From Paenibacillus glacialis (GTDB lineage Bacteria > Bacillota > Bacilli > Paenibacillales > Paenibacillaceae), in contig NZ_LVJH01000048.1 of assembly GCF_001637205.1 (NCBI RefSeq), positions 124,001 to 188,000 on the forward strand: 64,000 nucleotides of DNA, read 5' to 3'. Made by a program: the position numbers and the translations under genes. The notes beneath the pieces were generated by a model. It was given only the letters and a program-made list of their open reading frames with translations, was not told the origin of the DNA and did not search any database. Below are positions 22,065 to 30,808 of the stretch, piece after piece (position 1 is the first letter of the stretch; the number at the start of each line of letters is the position of its first letter).

Positions 22065-22090
22065 CCGCCAGCGAGTGCTTCCGCTGACGG
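22065..22090 (-). terminator. Terminator of the minus-strand small gene, possibly bidirectional
   Basis: CCGCCAGCG 22065-22073 pairs with CGCTGACGG 22082-22090. The single odd pair is a G-U wobble only when read on the minus strand, and the A run at 22059-22063 supplies the minus-strand U tract. It could also stop transcription from the MFS gene. Confidence 0.65.
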
Positions 22091-22125
22091 ACCTTTTCTG
22101 TGCTACATTAAATTTGAGATTAAAA

Positions 22126-22392
22126 TTACTTTTTAACAGGCCGAGTGTTCGAAGTTGTACGACGTTTTCTGTCGTCTCCGAAATGATCATCGTCACGGTG
22201 GCGGCGACGACAGCGTACTAACACATTCTCTCCTGGTCTTAAATTTATTATACGATCGATTTTAGGTTTTACGGGTTTTCCGTCGTTTCCGAAATCATCA
22301 TCGTGACGGCGGCGACAACGCACGAGCGCCTCGTCTCCGCGTCTTAAATCTACTGTTGTACGATCTGTTTTCCGTGCTTTCTTCTGGATCAT
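22126..22392 (-). CDS. Small protein with two copies of an LVRCRRRH motif, unknown
   Basis: An 88-residue very basic and Asp/His-rich protein made of two tandem units of about 35-40 residues. Each is a 'GD/GE..LVRCRRRH' core followed by a DDD/DDDHFG stretch and a basic tail. One Cys and an RRRH cluster per unit suggest metal or nucleic-acid binding, but this is inference. It is a real gene: on the minus strand the ribosome site GGAGGAGAT sits 7 bases before the ATG, and a terminator follows the stop. I do not recognise the family. Confidence 0.75.
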   Translation of the reverse strand: MIQKKARKTDRTTVDLRRGDEALVRCRRRHDDDFGNDGKPVKPKIDRIINLRPGENVLVRCRRRHRDDDHFGDDRKRRTTSNTRPVKK

Positions 22393-22666
22393 AACTTATC
22401 TCCTCCGTTAAATATATATTTTTAATACAATCACAATATATGAGAATTAAAGGAAGAGAGATTGTACTTTCTATTACTTTTTTAATAATGGGTAATTGAA
22501 AACTAAATGATAGGTTAACTTTCCTGATTTCAGGTGAGTACTATAAATTGACACCATGTGAAAAATTCATAATAATGAACAAAAACGATTCTAGACACAT
22601 GTCTAAATGCATCCTGTTTATGTACCTATTTTTTGAAAAAAAGGTCGAATCTAAACTCATTTGAAT

Positions 22667-22722
22667 CAAAAAACAATGAAAGAGGGGAGAACCAGCATGT
22701 CTGGTTCTCCCCTCTTTCATTG
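22667..22722 (-). terminator. Strong terminator downstream of aspA
   Basis: A 22-bp perfect stem (22674-22695 with 22701-22722) around a 5-base loop. The A run at 22667-22673 gives a U tract on the minus strand, about 65 bases beyond the aspA stop. Confidence 0.85.
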
Positions 22723-22786
22723 CGCATCATTTTATCGCCAATACGTTACTGATCCTATCGAACTTATCCTACATAAAGAGGTTATC

Positions 22787-24196
22787 TTACTCCTTATGAA
22801 GTAATTCTGCACCTGCGATACCTGGGTTCGTCATTTGATAGGGATCGAGTATGATATTCAGTTCCTCTTCTGTTAGAACATTATAAAGGAGACACAGACT
22901 ACGTACCGACTTACCTGTATTAATGGCTTCACGAGCGATACGGGATACGACTTCATACCCTAAGTGAGGGTTAAGCGCTGTAATAATACCTACGCTATTC
23001 TCCACATATTCACGACAATGATCTACATTCGCTTGAATACCTTCGATGCAATGTTCTCTGAAGACGCGGAACCCCTGATTCATAATTTCTAGAGACTGAA
23101 GTAAGTTGTACACCAGTACCGGTTCCATAACGTTCAGTTCCAATTGGCCTGCTTCTGAAGCAAGGCAAATGGTGTGGTCATTACCGATGACTTGGAACGC
23201 AATCTGAGTGATGACTTCACACATCACAGGATTCACCTTACCTGGCATGATGGATGATCCTGGTTGGCGGGATGGAAGGGTGATTTCTCCCAATCCAGCT
23301 CTTGGTCCCGAAGCCATCAGACGAAGATCATTGGCGACTTTCGACATGTTCATCATGCAGATTTTCAGCGCTGCTGAAACTTCTGTATAGGCATCCGTGT
23401 TCTGCGTTGCATCTACTAGATGTTCGGCAGGCTCTAAAGGAAAGCCACTTAGTTCTGCAAGTATTACTGCTACCCGCTTAATATACGTTACATCTGCGTT
23501 AAGGCCAGTACCGACCGCGGTAGCTCCCATATTAATATCTAGTAGGTTAGTCTTGGTGGAAGTCAGTCGCTTTATATCTCGTTCAAGTACGCGAGCGTAG
23601 GCTTGGAACTCTTGTCCGAGACGGATAGGTACAGCGTCCTGTAGATGGGTTCGTCCCATTTTGATAACACCATCAAACTCCGTAGCTTTATCGCTGAACG
23701 CTTTATGTAAGTCTTTCATTGTCGTAAGTAGCTTCTCTATCATCGTCAGTACCGCTAAATGTACTGCAGTAGGGAATGAGTCATTTGTGGACTGGGCCAT
23801 GTTAACATGATTGTTCGGACTGATGTTCTCGTAACTTCCTTTTTCCTTACCTATGAGTTCAAGGGCACGATTAGCGATGACCTCGTTAGTATTCATATTA
23901 ATGGATGTTCCGGCACCACCCTGGATGGGATCAACAATAAATTGCTCGAACCATTTACCACCAATAATTTCATCAGCAGCTTGGACGATTGCATCTCCCT
24001 TAGAAGTGAGTAGTCGTTTGATCTCCATATTTGCCATAGCTGCGCCTTTCTTGACCATGGCCATAGCACGAATTAATTCGGGATGAATGCGTTGTCCAGT
24101 AATCGGGAAATTCTCCGCTGCTCTAATAGTTTGAATACCGTAATAAGCATCTGACGGAACATCTTTAGTACCAAGAAAGTCTTTTTCCAATCTCAT
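22787..24196 (-). CDS. aspA: Aspartate ammonia-lyase
   Basis: A 469-residue member of the fumarase/aspartase superfamily, reversibly splitting L-aspartate to fumarate and ammonia. The signature loop GSSIMPGKVN is present in the last third. The N-terminus RLEKDFLGTKDVPSDAYYGIQT and the T-N-T/N-M-N-T-N-E-V stretch favour aspartase over class II fumarase. The start is ATG at 24196 after GGAGGAGAAG on the minus strand; the frame remains open to 24241 without a ribosome site. It is monocistronic with its own terminator. Confidence 0.92.
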   Translation of the reverse strand: MRLEKDFLGTKDVPSDAYYGIQTIRAAENFPITGQRIHPELIRAMAMVKKGAAMANMEIKRLLTSKGDAIVQAADEIIGGKWFEQFIVDPIQGGAGTSINMNTNEVIANRALELIGKEKGSYENISPNNHVNMAQSTNDSFPTAVHLAVLTMIEKLLTTMKDLHKAFSDKATEFDGVIKMGRTHLQDAVPIRLGQEFQAYARVLERDIKRLTSTKTNLLDINMGATAVGTGLNADVTYIKRVAVILAELSGFPLEPAEHLVDATQNTDAYTEVSAALKICMMNMSKVANDLRLMASGPRAGLGEITLPSRQPGSSIMPGKVNPVMCEVITQIAFQVIGNDHTICLASEAGQLELNVMEPVLVYNLLQSLEIMNQGFRVFREHCIEGIQANVDHCREYVENSVGIITALNPHLGYEVVSRIAREAINTGKSVRSLCLLYNVLTEEELNIILDPYQMTNPGIAGAELLHKE

Positions 24197-24299
24197 AATA
24201 AACTTCTCCTCCGAGTGTAAAAAAGATAGTAAAATAATCACATTGTAAGCACTTTATTTTCCAGACTCGGTATCATTATAGTTCTTTCATGTGAGGTTT

Positions 24300-24862
24300 T
24301 CAATTGTAATTTTTTTTCTTCTCGTAAGAAGCCTGTTTAAGCCCGTGGAGTAAGGATAGTAACCCTTGCTTTGTCTCAGAATCCGTAATTTCCCCTTCAT
24401 GATTAAGTTTCAAAGTGATATGCGGGATGATCATCGTTCCCCTTCTACAATTTCAGCATTGATCATTTTTAGCGTAAGTAGGAGAGAGGCATGCGCTTTA
24501 TCTCCACCCATTGAAGTGGGTGAGGCACTGATTACCGCTGTAGGTTTATTTACAAACTCTCCTGAGGATACGATCCAATCTAAAGCATTCTTTAATACAC
24601 AAGGAACACCGTTTCCATATTCGGGCGTACATATAAGCACAGCATCTGCCTCTTTAAGCTGTGTTCTTAGTTCATGGACAGGAACAGGTCCTTCGTCTAG
24701 GTCAATGTCAGGGTTGAAATGTGGTAGATCTCCCAACCCGTGATAAATGGTGAATGTCATGCTGTCGGGGGCTAATGCGATGATAGCATTCATTAATGCG
24801 GTATTGGAAGACTTCTGACGAAGACTCCCCGAAATAGCTAATACTTTAATTTTCTTTTCCAT
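24300..24862 (-). pseudogene. NADPH-dependent FMN reductase family gene with a frameshift
   Basis: The first frame (24862 to 24431) gives 143 residues: ISGSLRQKSSNTALMNA (flavodoxin-like phosphate loop), then PEYGNGVPCVLKNALDW and SPTSMGGDKAH, ending EIVEGER. Relatives are about 180 residues. The missing tail is present in a second frame, from ATG 24434 to TGA 24300 (MIIPHITLKLNHEGEI, then KQGLLSLLHGLKQA). A small indel near 24434 therefore splits the gene. Either a natural inactivation or a sequencing error; flavin binding would survive in the first piece but the last helix would be lost. Confidence 0.75.
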
Positions 24863-25062
24863 CTAACAGGTCATCTCATTTCTTCTGTTTTATTTTGCTA
24901 TAGTTCATGTAAACAATGGTTTGTTTCATTCCAACGCCACACACATCGTAGACTATTTTAACATCATCGTCTTATTATTTGATATCACTTCACATTAGGC
25001 AAAAAGGGACTATCGACAAAGCTGTTAATGGCGGCTGGATCACTTTGTAAGAGATAAACATG

Positions 25063-25093
25063 AAAAAAGCTTCCCCATATTCAACGGGAAAGC
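25063..25093 (-). terminator. Terminator downstream of fabV
   Basis: On the minus strand GCTTTCCC pairs with GGGGAAGC (one G-U pair; plus coordinates 25086-25093 and 25069-25076), followed by TTTTTT from 25068 down. Confidence 0.75.
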
Positions 25094-25147
25094 CTATTTT
25101 ACATTATAAGATGAACAAGTCAATAACTTGGGGCAAAGGATGGGTAC

Positions 25148-26338
25148 CTACAAGGAATTAGGGATTTGAACATCAGGATTGACGTCAGCATCATAATCGA
25201 CACCTTCGGTTTCAAAGCCAAACAGTTGGAAGAATTCGCGGGTATAGCCCTCGAGATCCGTAAGTTCTCTGATGTTCTCCGTCATAATCTGATTCCATAT
25301 CTGAGTAACTTCAGCTTGCACATCTTCCCGTAACTCCCAATCATCTATGCGAATGCGACCTTTTTCATCAAGTGGTGTTCCATCGTCTGTATATAAGCGT
25401 TCTTTAAACAATCGATAGGTCTGCTCAATACATCCCTCGTGAAGACCTTTCTCTTTCATTACTTTATATAATGCAGAAATATATAACGGCACGACTGGAA
25501 TAGCAGAGCTTGATTGCGTCACTAGCGCCTTGCTTACACATACATAAGCACGACCGCCACTTATGGCAAGTTGGTCATTCATTTTCAAAGCGGTTGCCTC
25601 AAGGTGATCCTTCGCTTGACCGATGGAACCATCTCTATACACCGCTTGCGTAATTTCTGATCCGATATATGAGTATGCGATAGTCGTGGCATGGTCAGCT
25701 AATACGCCTGCCTGGCGAAGTCCATTTATCCATAACTCCCAATCATCGCCACCCATCACGGTCACGGTATCACGTACTTCCTCGTCCGTAGCCTCTTCAA
25801 TCGTTACCTGGGTAACTTCTCCAGTGTGGAAATTGACAGTTTGGTTGGTATAAGGTTTGCCTATAGGTTTAAGCACGGAATTGACCATTTCACCGGTCTG
25901 AGGGTTCTCTCTACGCGCAGAAGCCACGCTATATATGACCAGATCAACTTGGCCGAGTTCAGTACGAATAAGTTCGATCGTCTTGTCCTTTGTCTCTGTT
26001 GAGAAAGCATCTCCCGTTACGCTGAATGATTTGAGACCCGCAGATTGTGCTGCTTTCTCAAATGCAGCAGAATTGTACCAACCGGCTGAAGCGGTCCGTT
26101 TCTCACTACCACTACTTGGGCGGTAAACACCGACTGTATTTGCTTGCGCTCCAAAGGCAGCAACAATACGTGATGCCAGTCCATATCCAGTTGAGGCTCC
26201 AACTACTAATACATTGAGGGGGCCTTTTATTCCAGGGTTCGATTGTACATATTCTATTTGCTGGTGTACCTGACGTGCACAACCCTCTGGATGGGATGTA
26301 GTACATATAAATCCACGTGTTCTCGGTTTAATGATCAT
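25148..26338 (-). CDS. fabV: Trans-2-enoyl-ACP/CoA reductase, FabV type
   Basis: A 396-residue single-domain NADH-dependent enoyl reductase, catalysing the last step of the fatty-acid elongation cycle. Rossmann motif VVGASTGYGLASRI at about 45-58; active-site Y-x8-K is Tyr 234 and Lys 243; VASARRENPQTGE is typical. FabV enzymes elsewhere are refractory to triclosan. Length agrees with the family. The start is ATG 26338 with a GAGAGGAA site on the minus strand, a somewhat long 12-base spacing. A terminator follows. Confidence 0.93.
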   Translation of the reverse strand: MIIKPRTRGFICTTSHPEGCARQVHQQIEYVQSNPGIKGPLNVLVVGASTGYGLASRIVAAFGAQANTVGVYRPSSGSEKRTASAGWYNSAAFEKAAQSAGLKSFSVTGDAFSTETKDKTIELIRTELGQVDLVIYSVASARRENPQTGEMVNSVLKPIGKPYTNQTVNFHTGEVTQVTIEEATDEEVRDTVTVMGGDDWELWINGLRQAGVLADHATTIAYSYIGSEITQAVYRDGSIGQAKDHLEATALKMNDQLAISGGRAYVCVSKALVTQSSSAIPVVPLYISALYKVMKEKGLHEGCIEQTYRLFKERLYTDDGTPLDEKGRIRIDDWELREDVQAEVTQIWNQIMTENIRELTDLEGYTREFFQLFGFETEGVDYDADVNPDVQIPNSL

Positions 26339-26448
26339 TGGTTTATTAATTCCTCTCTTTAACTGTCACTTGATTAATAACTTGCCTATGTAATCTACCC
26401 AATGTTGCTTTAGAAGCAATCTGGGTGGAATTCATGCTAAAGATACTT

Positions 26449-27612
26449 TTATATTTCGGCTTCAGCATTACTTTGTGTACGTCCATAAATCCGATAAAGG
26501 ATAAGACCGAATATCATACCTACAAATGACATCACTGAGATCGATAGGAACAGCGTTTTACCACCGAAATATTCATACAAAGCTCCACCTGCATAAGAAG
26601 CGATGATGCCTGATACTCCAAAAAACAGTAGAGCAAGTACAGTCTGCCCAGTTGCACGCCATTCGACAGGTACGATTCGATAAAGGTATTGAATGGCTGC
26701 TGTATAGAATATTGGGAACGTAAGTATTTGAAGAACTTGTAAATATGCAAGCCAATGCGGATCAGTTATCCACGCAGAGATGAAGAATCGTATGAAATAA
26801 AAGCCGCAGGCGATCGTGATGAGGATAAGTTCCTTACCTTTACGCAACCACCAGAAGCTTAAAGCAAATACGACAATTTCACTTCCTGCTGCTAGAAACC
26901 AAGCTTGACCTACCAGTCCCGGACTTCCTCCGAGTTCAAGAATATAAACACCTAGAAAAGTATCGTTCATTCGCGCTGGAATGGAGCTAATGAAAACCAG
27001 CAACAAGAATAGAAGTGTTTCTTTTCCAGTTAGAAATTTCTTGAGACTCTTTAATGTAACGGGTTTAGCCGCTACAGGTGCATCCGGTATGGGAAGCATA
27101 ACAATGAAACACAAGACCCCTACTGCAGCAAATAATAGTGCTAAGCTGTGAGCGCCATATTGAGTCATTAAGTAGCCTGTCAATAACGACATGACTGCAT
27201 AGCCTAATGCCCCGAACGTACGAATGGAGCCGTAGTTAATGCCAGCTGATTCAGATATTCGGAAATTTAGACTTTCCGTTAAAGGATCAATGGGCATGAG
27301 GAAGAAATAAGTCAACATTGCGAATACAACTAACATTGTGTAACTGCCCGTATTGTATAAGAGATATCCGGTGATCGAAGCGAAAACAATGAGAAGTAAT
27401 AATACTTTTCGAATCGTCTTTGTCCGGTCGCTGATCATTCCCCACATGGGCTGAGCAATAATTGTTATTATGCCCCCTGTACCAATGATGAACCCTATCT
27501 GCGATGGGCTTAGTCCCTGTGCATCGAAATAGACAGGTAGAAAAGGAATAAACATAGCCAGCAAAGCGAAATACAAGAAGTTAAAGGCTCTTAATGGTGT
27601 AGTCTGTTTCAT
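26449..27612 (-). CDS. MFS transporter of the PPP/LacY-like group
   Basis: A 387-residue, roughly 12-helix permease. The N-terminal half holds FLYFALLAMFIPFLPVYF and PMWGMISDRTKTIRKV, the usual helix 2-3 loop; the end is short, polar and cytoplasmic. This resembles the 3-phenylpropionate/nucleoside-type MFS_1_like proteins (B. subtilis YwbF is one). The substrate cannot be told. It is encoded upstream of fabV on the same strand, with a 110-base gap containing a hairpin (26397-26425) that has no U tract. Confidence 0.75.
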   Translation of the reverse strand: MKQTTPLRAFNFLYFALLAMFIPFLPVYFDAQGLSPSQIGFIIGTGGIITIIAQPMWGMISDRTKTIRKVLLLLIVFASITGYLLYNTGSYTMLVVFAMLTYFFLMPIDPLTESLNFRISESAGINYGSIRTFGALGYAVMSLLTGYLMTQYGAHSLALLFAAVGVLCFIVMLPIPDAPVAAKPVTLKSLKKFLTGKETLLFLLLVFISSIPARMNDTFLGVYILELGGSPGLVGQAWFLAAGSEIVVFALSFWWLRKGKELILITIACGFYFIRFFISAWITDPHWLAYLQVLQILTFPIFYTAAIQYLYRIVPVEWRATGQTVLALLFFGVSGIIASYAGGALYEYFGGKTLFLSISVMSFVGMIFGLILYRIYGRTQSNAEAEI

Positions 27613-27841
27613 AAGTTGTCATATTCCTCACGTAATTGTATTGTTGGACTCATTGCAGTCTTGCTATTGTACCATGAATGGGTAATCTGGGTAAGGTAGA
27701 GGACTGAAGTGTAAGGCAAGTTTTACCGTAAATCTGAGTAAAAATGAATCAGTTTATTCTGGAAGTGAATAGAGAGAACACATAACTGCAACAATATTAT
27801 ACTGAACCAAGTTAACCATCGAAGCCAAGGAGGAATGAAAA

Positions 27842-27979
27842 ATGAGCCCAGATAAAAATTTGATCAATACGGTAAAGGATCTAGAAACTACGCCTGTGAC
27901 AAGCCAGCAGGCACAACAATTTCAACAGAAGAAGAACGATCGGCGCAAAGAAATGCTACAAGATGATGCAAAAGAGTAG
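27842..27979 (+). CDS. Small hydrophilic protein, unknown
   Basis: A 45-residue ORF beginning MSPDKNLINTVKD and ending QDDAKE, with a Gln-rich middle (SQQAQQFQQKK). It is highly charged, has no Cys and no membrane segment, and is probably helical. A consensus AAGGAGG lies 8 bases before ATG 27842, which is the main reason to believe in it. It stands alone between a minus-strand MFS gene and an uncoded stretch. Family not recognised. Confidence 0.55.
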   Translation: MSPDKNLINTVKDLETTPVTSQQAQQFQQKKNDRRKEMLQDDAKE

Positions 27980-28593
27980 GAAATGACATGTCAAATGGAT
28001 AACTGTTTTGCATGGTAGTACAGATGATTAGCTGAAAACATTCTCAATTGTACTCGCTTATTATAGTAGCATCGAAGAGTTGGTGGCGGATCGCAAGTGC
28101 TTAGAACGTAGCGATTCGGGCCCTATATAACGCAGGTTTTTCGTATATACAATTGGAGGATTCCACTTGGGGAATCCTCTGTGACAAGAACTAACTCAAT
28201 ATGTAGATATGAACCACATTTGCCTGAGTTCTCAATGCGGATTCGCCTCCACAGAGGAAGGGAATATCATTATTGAAGAGCAGCAATGGAACAAGCTTGC
28301 TTTCATCAAGGAGATTGCCGACGAAATTTGGAAGTAATCAAATGAAAATGAAATGATGAAACTTACATTCACTTGGAAGAATTCATCGGGTATGCACCGT
28401 AAAGTGTAGTAGACTAAAAAGGGATTCGATAAGAAGAGGGTTTTTCTTCTTATCGGGTCTTTTTTTGGTGATGTGACTATTCGTAGAATATATGGGTTAG
28501 GTGCAACAATACTGTTTGAACAAATTATTAGTGCATAATACCAAAATTAGTAGTAAAAACTATTGAATACATCGTAATTCAAGGAGGTATACA
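27980..28593. other. Gene-poor stretch with one doubtful small ORF and hairpins
   Basis: Contents: a 9-bp inverted repeat (28156-28164 with 28171-28179) without a T tract; a possible 42-codon ORF at 28209-28337 (NHICLSSQCGF, then a helical tail ending ADEIWK) lacking a ribosome site and perhaps a gene remnant; and a good terminator at 28427-28467. Nothing else was identified. Confidence 0.4.
28427..28467 (+). terminator. Intrinsic terminator
   Basis: Stem CGATAAGAAGA 28427-28437 with TCTTCTTATCG 28445-28455, then GGTC and seven T. No intact plus-strand gene lies immediately upstream, which suggests a lost gene or a small transcript ending here. Confidence 0.75.
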
Positions 28594-29178
28594 ATGATAC
28601 TCAATAAAGCTAGCATTCAGCGACGTATTCAGGCTTCACTTCTTCTCATCCTCTGTATCAGTATCTGCACGATGCTAAGTGGATGTTCTAATAAACAACC
28701 TAAATCAGAAGGAACGCCTCCTTCAACAGAAACCTCACCACCAGCGGAAAAGCCGAACACGAATAACACGAACAACACAACGGAACAACCGAATTCTAAT
28801 TCGCAAACTGAATCAACAGTATCAGGGACAGAGGGAATTCCATCAGGTGTGACAATCAAAAAAGTACTCAAAGACGTGGAAGTGAAGAACAATTATCGTA
28901 AGAAAGTAGAATTGCTATCAGACGGTGGTAAGCGAGTAACCATTACTGATGCTAATCAAAAGATCGTCACGCAGCATATCGAATATGACGGAGTCATCGA
29001 ATCAGTGGATGGCAAGAAGGTTACGGTCCAGGTGGAAAAGGGTGGAAAACAAACCTTGACTATTCCAAGCCATATCGTCATCGGAGATGAAGGGAATCTT
29101 GGGCTGAACAAAGGTGTTGAAATTGAATGGGAAGTGGATTCGCAAGGACAAATCCAAGATGTAGAGTTGGAAGATTAA
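28594..29178 (+). CDS. Lipoprotein with Thr/Asn/Pro-rich linker, unknown
   Basis: 194 residues. A lipoprotein signal with lipobox LSGC (Cys 31) is followed by a low-complexity linker rich in Pro, Thr, Asn and Ser (about 33-80). A ~105-residue C-terminal domain follows, with alternating strands (VTIKKVLKDVEV, KRVTITDANQKIV, KKVTVQVEKGGKQTLTI) compatible with a small beta-barrel. The protein should sit on the outer face of the membrane. The start follows AAGGAGG. It lies between two terminators, so it is monocistronic. Function unknown. Confidence 0.75.
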   Translation: MILNKASIQRRIQASLLLILCISICTMLSGCSNKQPKSEGTPPSTETSPPAEKPNTNNTNNTTEQPNSNSQTESTVSGTEGIPSGVTIKKVLKDVEVKNNYRKKVELLSDGGKRVTITDANQKIVTQHIEYDGVIESVDGKKVTVQVEKGGKQTLTIPSHIVIGDEGNLGLNKGVEIEWEVDSQGQIQDVELED

Positions 29179-29188
29179 CGCATAGAAT

Positions 29189-29229
29189 CAAAATAAGTCA
29201 CTTCATCACGGAGTGACTTGTTTTGTTGC
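29189..29229 (+). terminator. Terminator of the lipoprotein gene
   Basis: CAAAATAAGTCACT 29189-29202 pairs with AGTGACTTGTTTTG 29212-29225 (one G-U pair), giving an A-rich/T-rich stem end. Confidence 0.7.
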
Positions 29230-29318
29230 GTCTTACTATAAGAGAAGCAAATGGATAAAGTTAATACGCAGTGCTAATTACCTATAGTTTAAAACAATAG
29301 AGATATATTCGACAAAAA

Positions 29319-29348
29319 TTGACTCAATTATTCATAAAATAGTATAAT
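29319..29348 (+). promoter_or_regulatory. Sigma-A promoter of the small gene at 29371
   Basis: TTGACT 29319-29324 and TATAAT 29343-29348 with an 18-base spacer, placed about 20 bases before the ribosome site of the 59-residue ORF. Confidence 0.7.
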
Positions 29349-29370
29349 ATACCTACGGAGATGATCAGAC

Positions 29371-29550
29371 ATGGATAATGGGTATTTTAAAGGATTTCAA
29401 AAAATGAGTCATGAAAATGAGATGCGGTCAGTACTTCTCATTCGTGGAGTCAAAAGGATTCTTGAAGCGAAGAAAGAAGAAAGCTTTATGAAAAAGATTT
29501 TCCGGAAGAAAAAAGATATAGAACCAAAAGCTTGGGAAAAAATTGTCTGA
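29371..29550 (+). CDS. Small basic protein, unknown
   Basis: A 59-residue protein beginning MDNGYFKGFQKMS, with a strongly basic second half (KRILEAKKEE, MKKIFRKKKD). It is soluble, helical by composition and has no Cys. The gene has a complete expression unit: a good sigma-A promoter, ACGGAG before ATG 29371 and a terminator 17 bases after the stop. This makes it convincing despite its length. Not recognised. Confidence 0.65.
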   Translation: MDNGYFKGFQKMSHENEMRSVLLIRGVKRILEAKKEESFMKKIFRKKKDIEPKAWEKIV

Positions 29551-29566
29551 TGGATTGAAACACGGG

Positions 29567-29597
29567 AACTTTGGCTAATAGGCCAGAGTTTTTTTTG
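29567..29597 (+). terminator. Terminator of the small basic protein gene
   Basis: AACTTTGGC 29567-29575 with GCCAGAGTT 29582-29590 (one G-U pair), followed by a run of T. Confidence 0.85.
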
Positions 29598-29659
29598 TTA
29601 GAGCCTGACTTTAATTTGGCTATGTAGGTTCTTATGGTCAGCATATATAAGATCGTTAC

Positions 29660-30215
29660 TTAGTTAAAAAACTGAATTGGCATATACAGTAGACATTTCT
29701 TTCGAATAGGATATTAAACATAATATTCTCGTTCGGGTCGTACGGGCTTTGAGTGAATGGGAAATGAATGTCCACTTCACAATATTGATCAGTTGCTATA
29801 CTTTCATCGATATAGTCAAAATGAAAGGGTTCAGACTGATAGAAGCTTGGTTTATGTAAACGGACATAGTTGCTGATATGCTTTGTGATCTGTCTTAAAT
29901 GCCGATTCGTCAATTGACTCGGATGAAATCTCCCAATGTACGTAAACCCCGCCTATTTGCTCCCAGGAAGCACGTTCTTCTCTATACCAAACGTAATGTC
30001 GTCGAATGAAGCCACTTGGATGGAAGGGAAGTAATAATTGTACGATTCTTCTTCCCACGATTCATACCTTGAAAGACCGATATATATATGTTCTTGGGTT
30101 TTATGTTTTATCGAATTTCGCTGATTCAATATAAAATTCGTTGGTAACAAGATTCACTGTGAAGTCCCGAGCATCGTCCGCCATATAAATTTTGTGTCTA
30201 GGACGGACCAAATGC
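29660..30215 (-). pseudogene. Decayed gene of unknown family
   Basis: On the minus strand, protein-like sequence continues through at least three frames. It starts MADDARDFTVNLVTNEFYIE (near 30184), shifts to TQEHIYIGLSRYESW and the DDITFGIEKNVLPGSK stretch (30110-29953), then YVHWEISSES (near 29930), then HLRQITKHISNYV and FDYIDESIATDQYCEVDIHF (29900-29690). Each piece alone lacks a convincing start or ribosome site. Taken together they read as one ~170-residue protein broken by frameshifts. I could not name the family; a GyrI-like ligand-binding fold is possible. Confidence 0.5.
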
Positions 30216-30231
30216 ATAGTTTCTGGATGTA

Positions 30232-30602
30232 GTGCCTATACCTTGAATCGAACACCAAAAAGCTGTAGATAATGCCCATGCGTTGCCTTTTCTAAATTCG
30301 CCTAGTGCTTGACCTTTTTCAATAAGAGTGATACTTCCTTTTATGATGTCTATTCGAGAGACCAGGACTTCCTTCTATATTATCCAAATTTAATTCTGTT
30401 CCTGAACATCCAATCTTAATAAGTTCCACATAAAGCTTTTCTTGAGATTTAAAAAAATGGAATACAGTCCCAAACTCATATTAGATTTTTTTGCAATATC
30501 CGCAATTTTAGTAGCACGGTAACCCTTCCGGATAAATAAATCTAATCCCGCTTCTAGAATATCAACTCTTCATTTTTCTTTATCTTTGCGTTTATTTATC
30601 AT
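30232..30602 (-). pseudogene. Decayed TetR-family regulator
   Basis: From ATG at 30602 the minus strand reads MINKRKDKEK, stop, RVDILEAGLDLFIRKGYRAT and KIADIAKKSNMSLGLY: the TetR helix-turn-helix with a TGA in the first helix. A frameshift is followed by FFKSQEKLYVELIKIG in another frame, and further on a piece near the C-terminus (IEKGQALGEFRKGNAWAL). The middle of the ligand-binding domain is missing. The gene is broken by one stop, at least two frameshifts and an internal deletion. It preceded the decayed gene at 29660-30215, presumably its operon partner. Confidence 0.7.
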
Positions 30603-30808
30603 GATTTCACCTTTCGTTGAAAAAAATTCTTGTTCGTAGTAATAACTCATTTATTAGAAAGTAAAACGAAAACATGAATCAAAAAACGGCTATTGGTTAA
30701 GACAGTTTTTTGGTGTGTGATTTTATTTGAAAATCAAAGGTATTTGTCGGTTAATGTCGAATTGGATTAATAGAAAACAGTCAACATCATGAGAGGGGTT
30801 CATTATTT

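Noticed and set aside
26397-26425. Hairpin between fabV and the MFS gene as a terminator
   Set aside because: A good inverted repeat but without a U tract on either strand.
28209-28337. 42-residue ORF with two Cys near the start
   Set aside because: No ribosome site or promoter; kept only as a possibility inside the gene-poor stretch.
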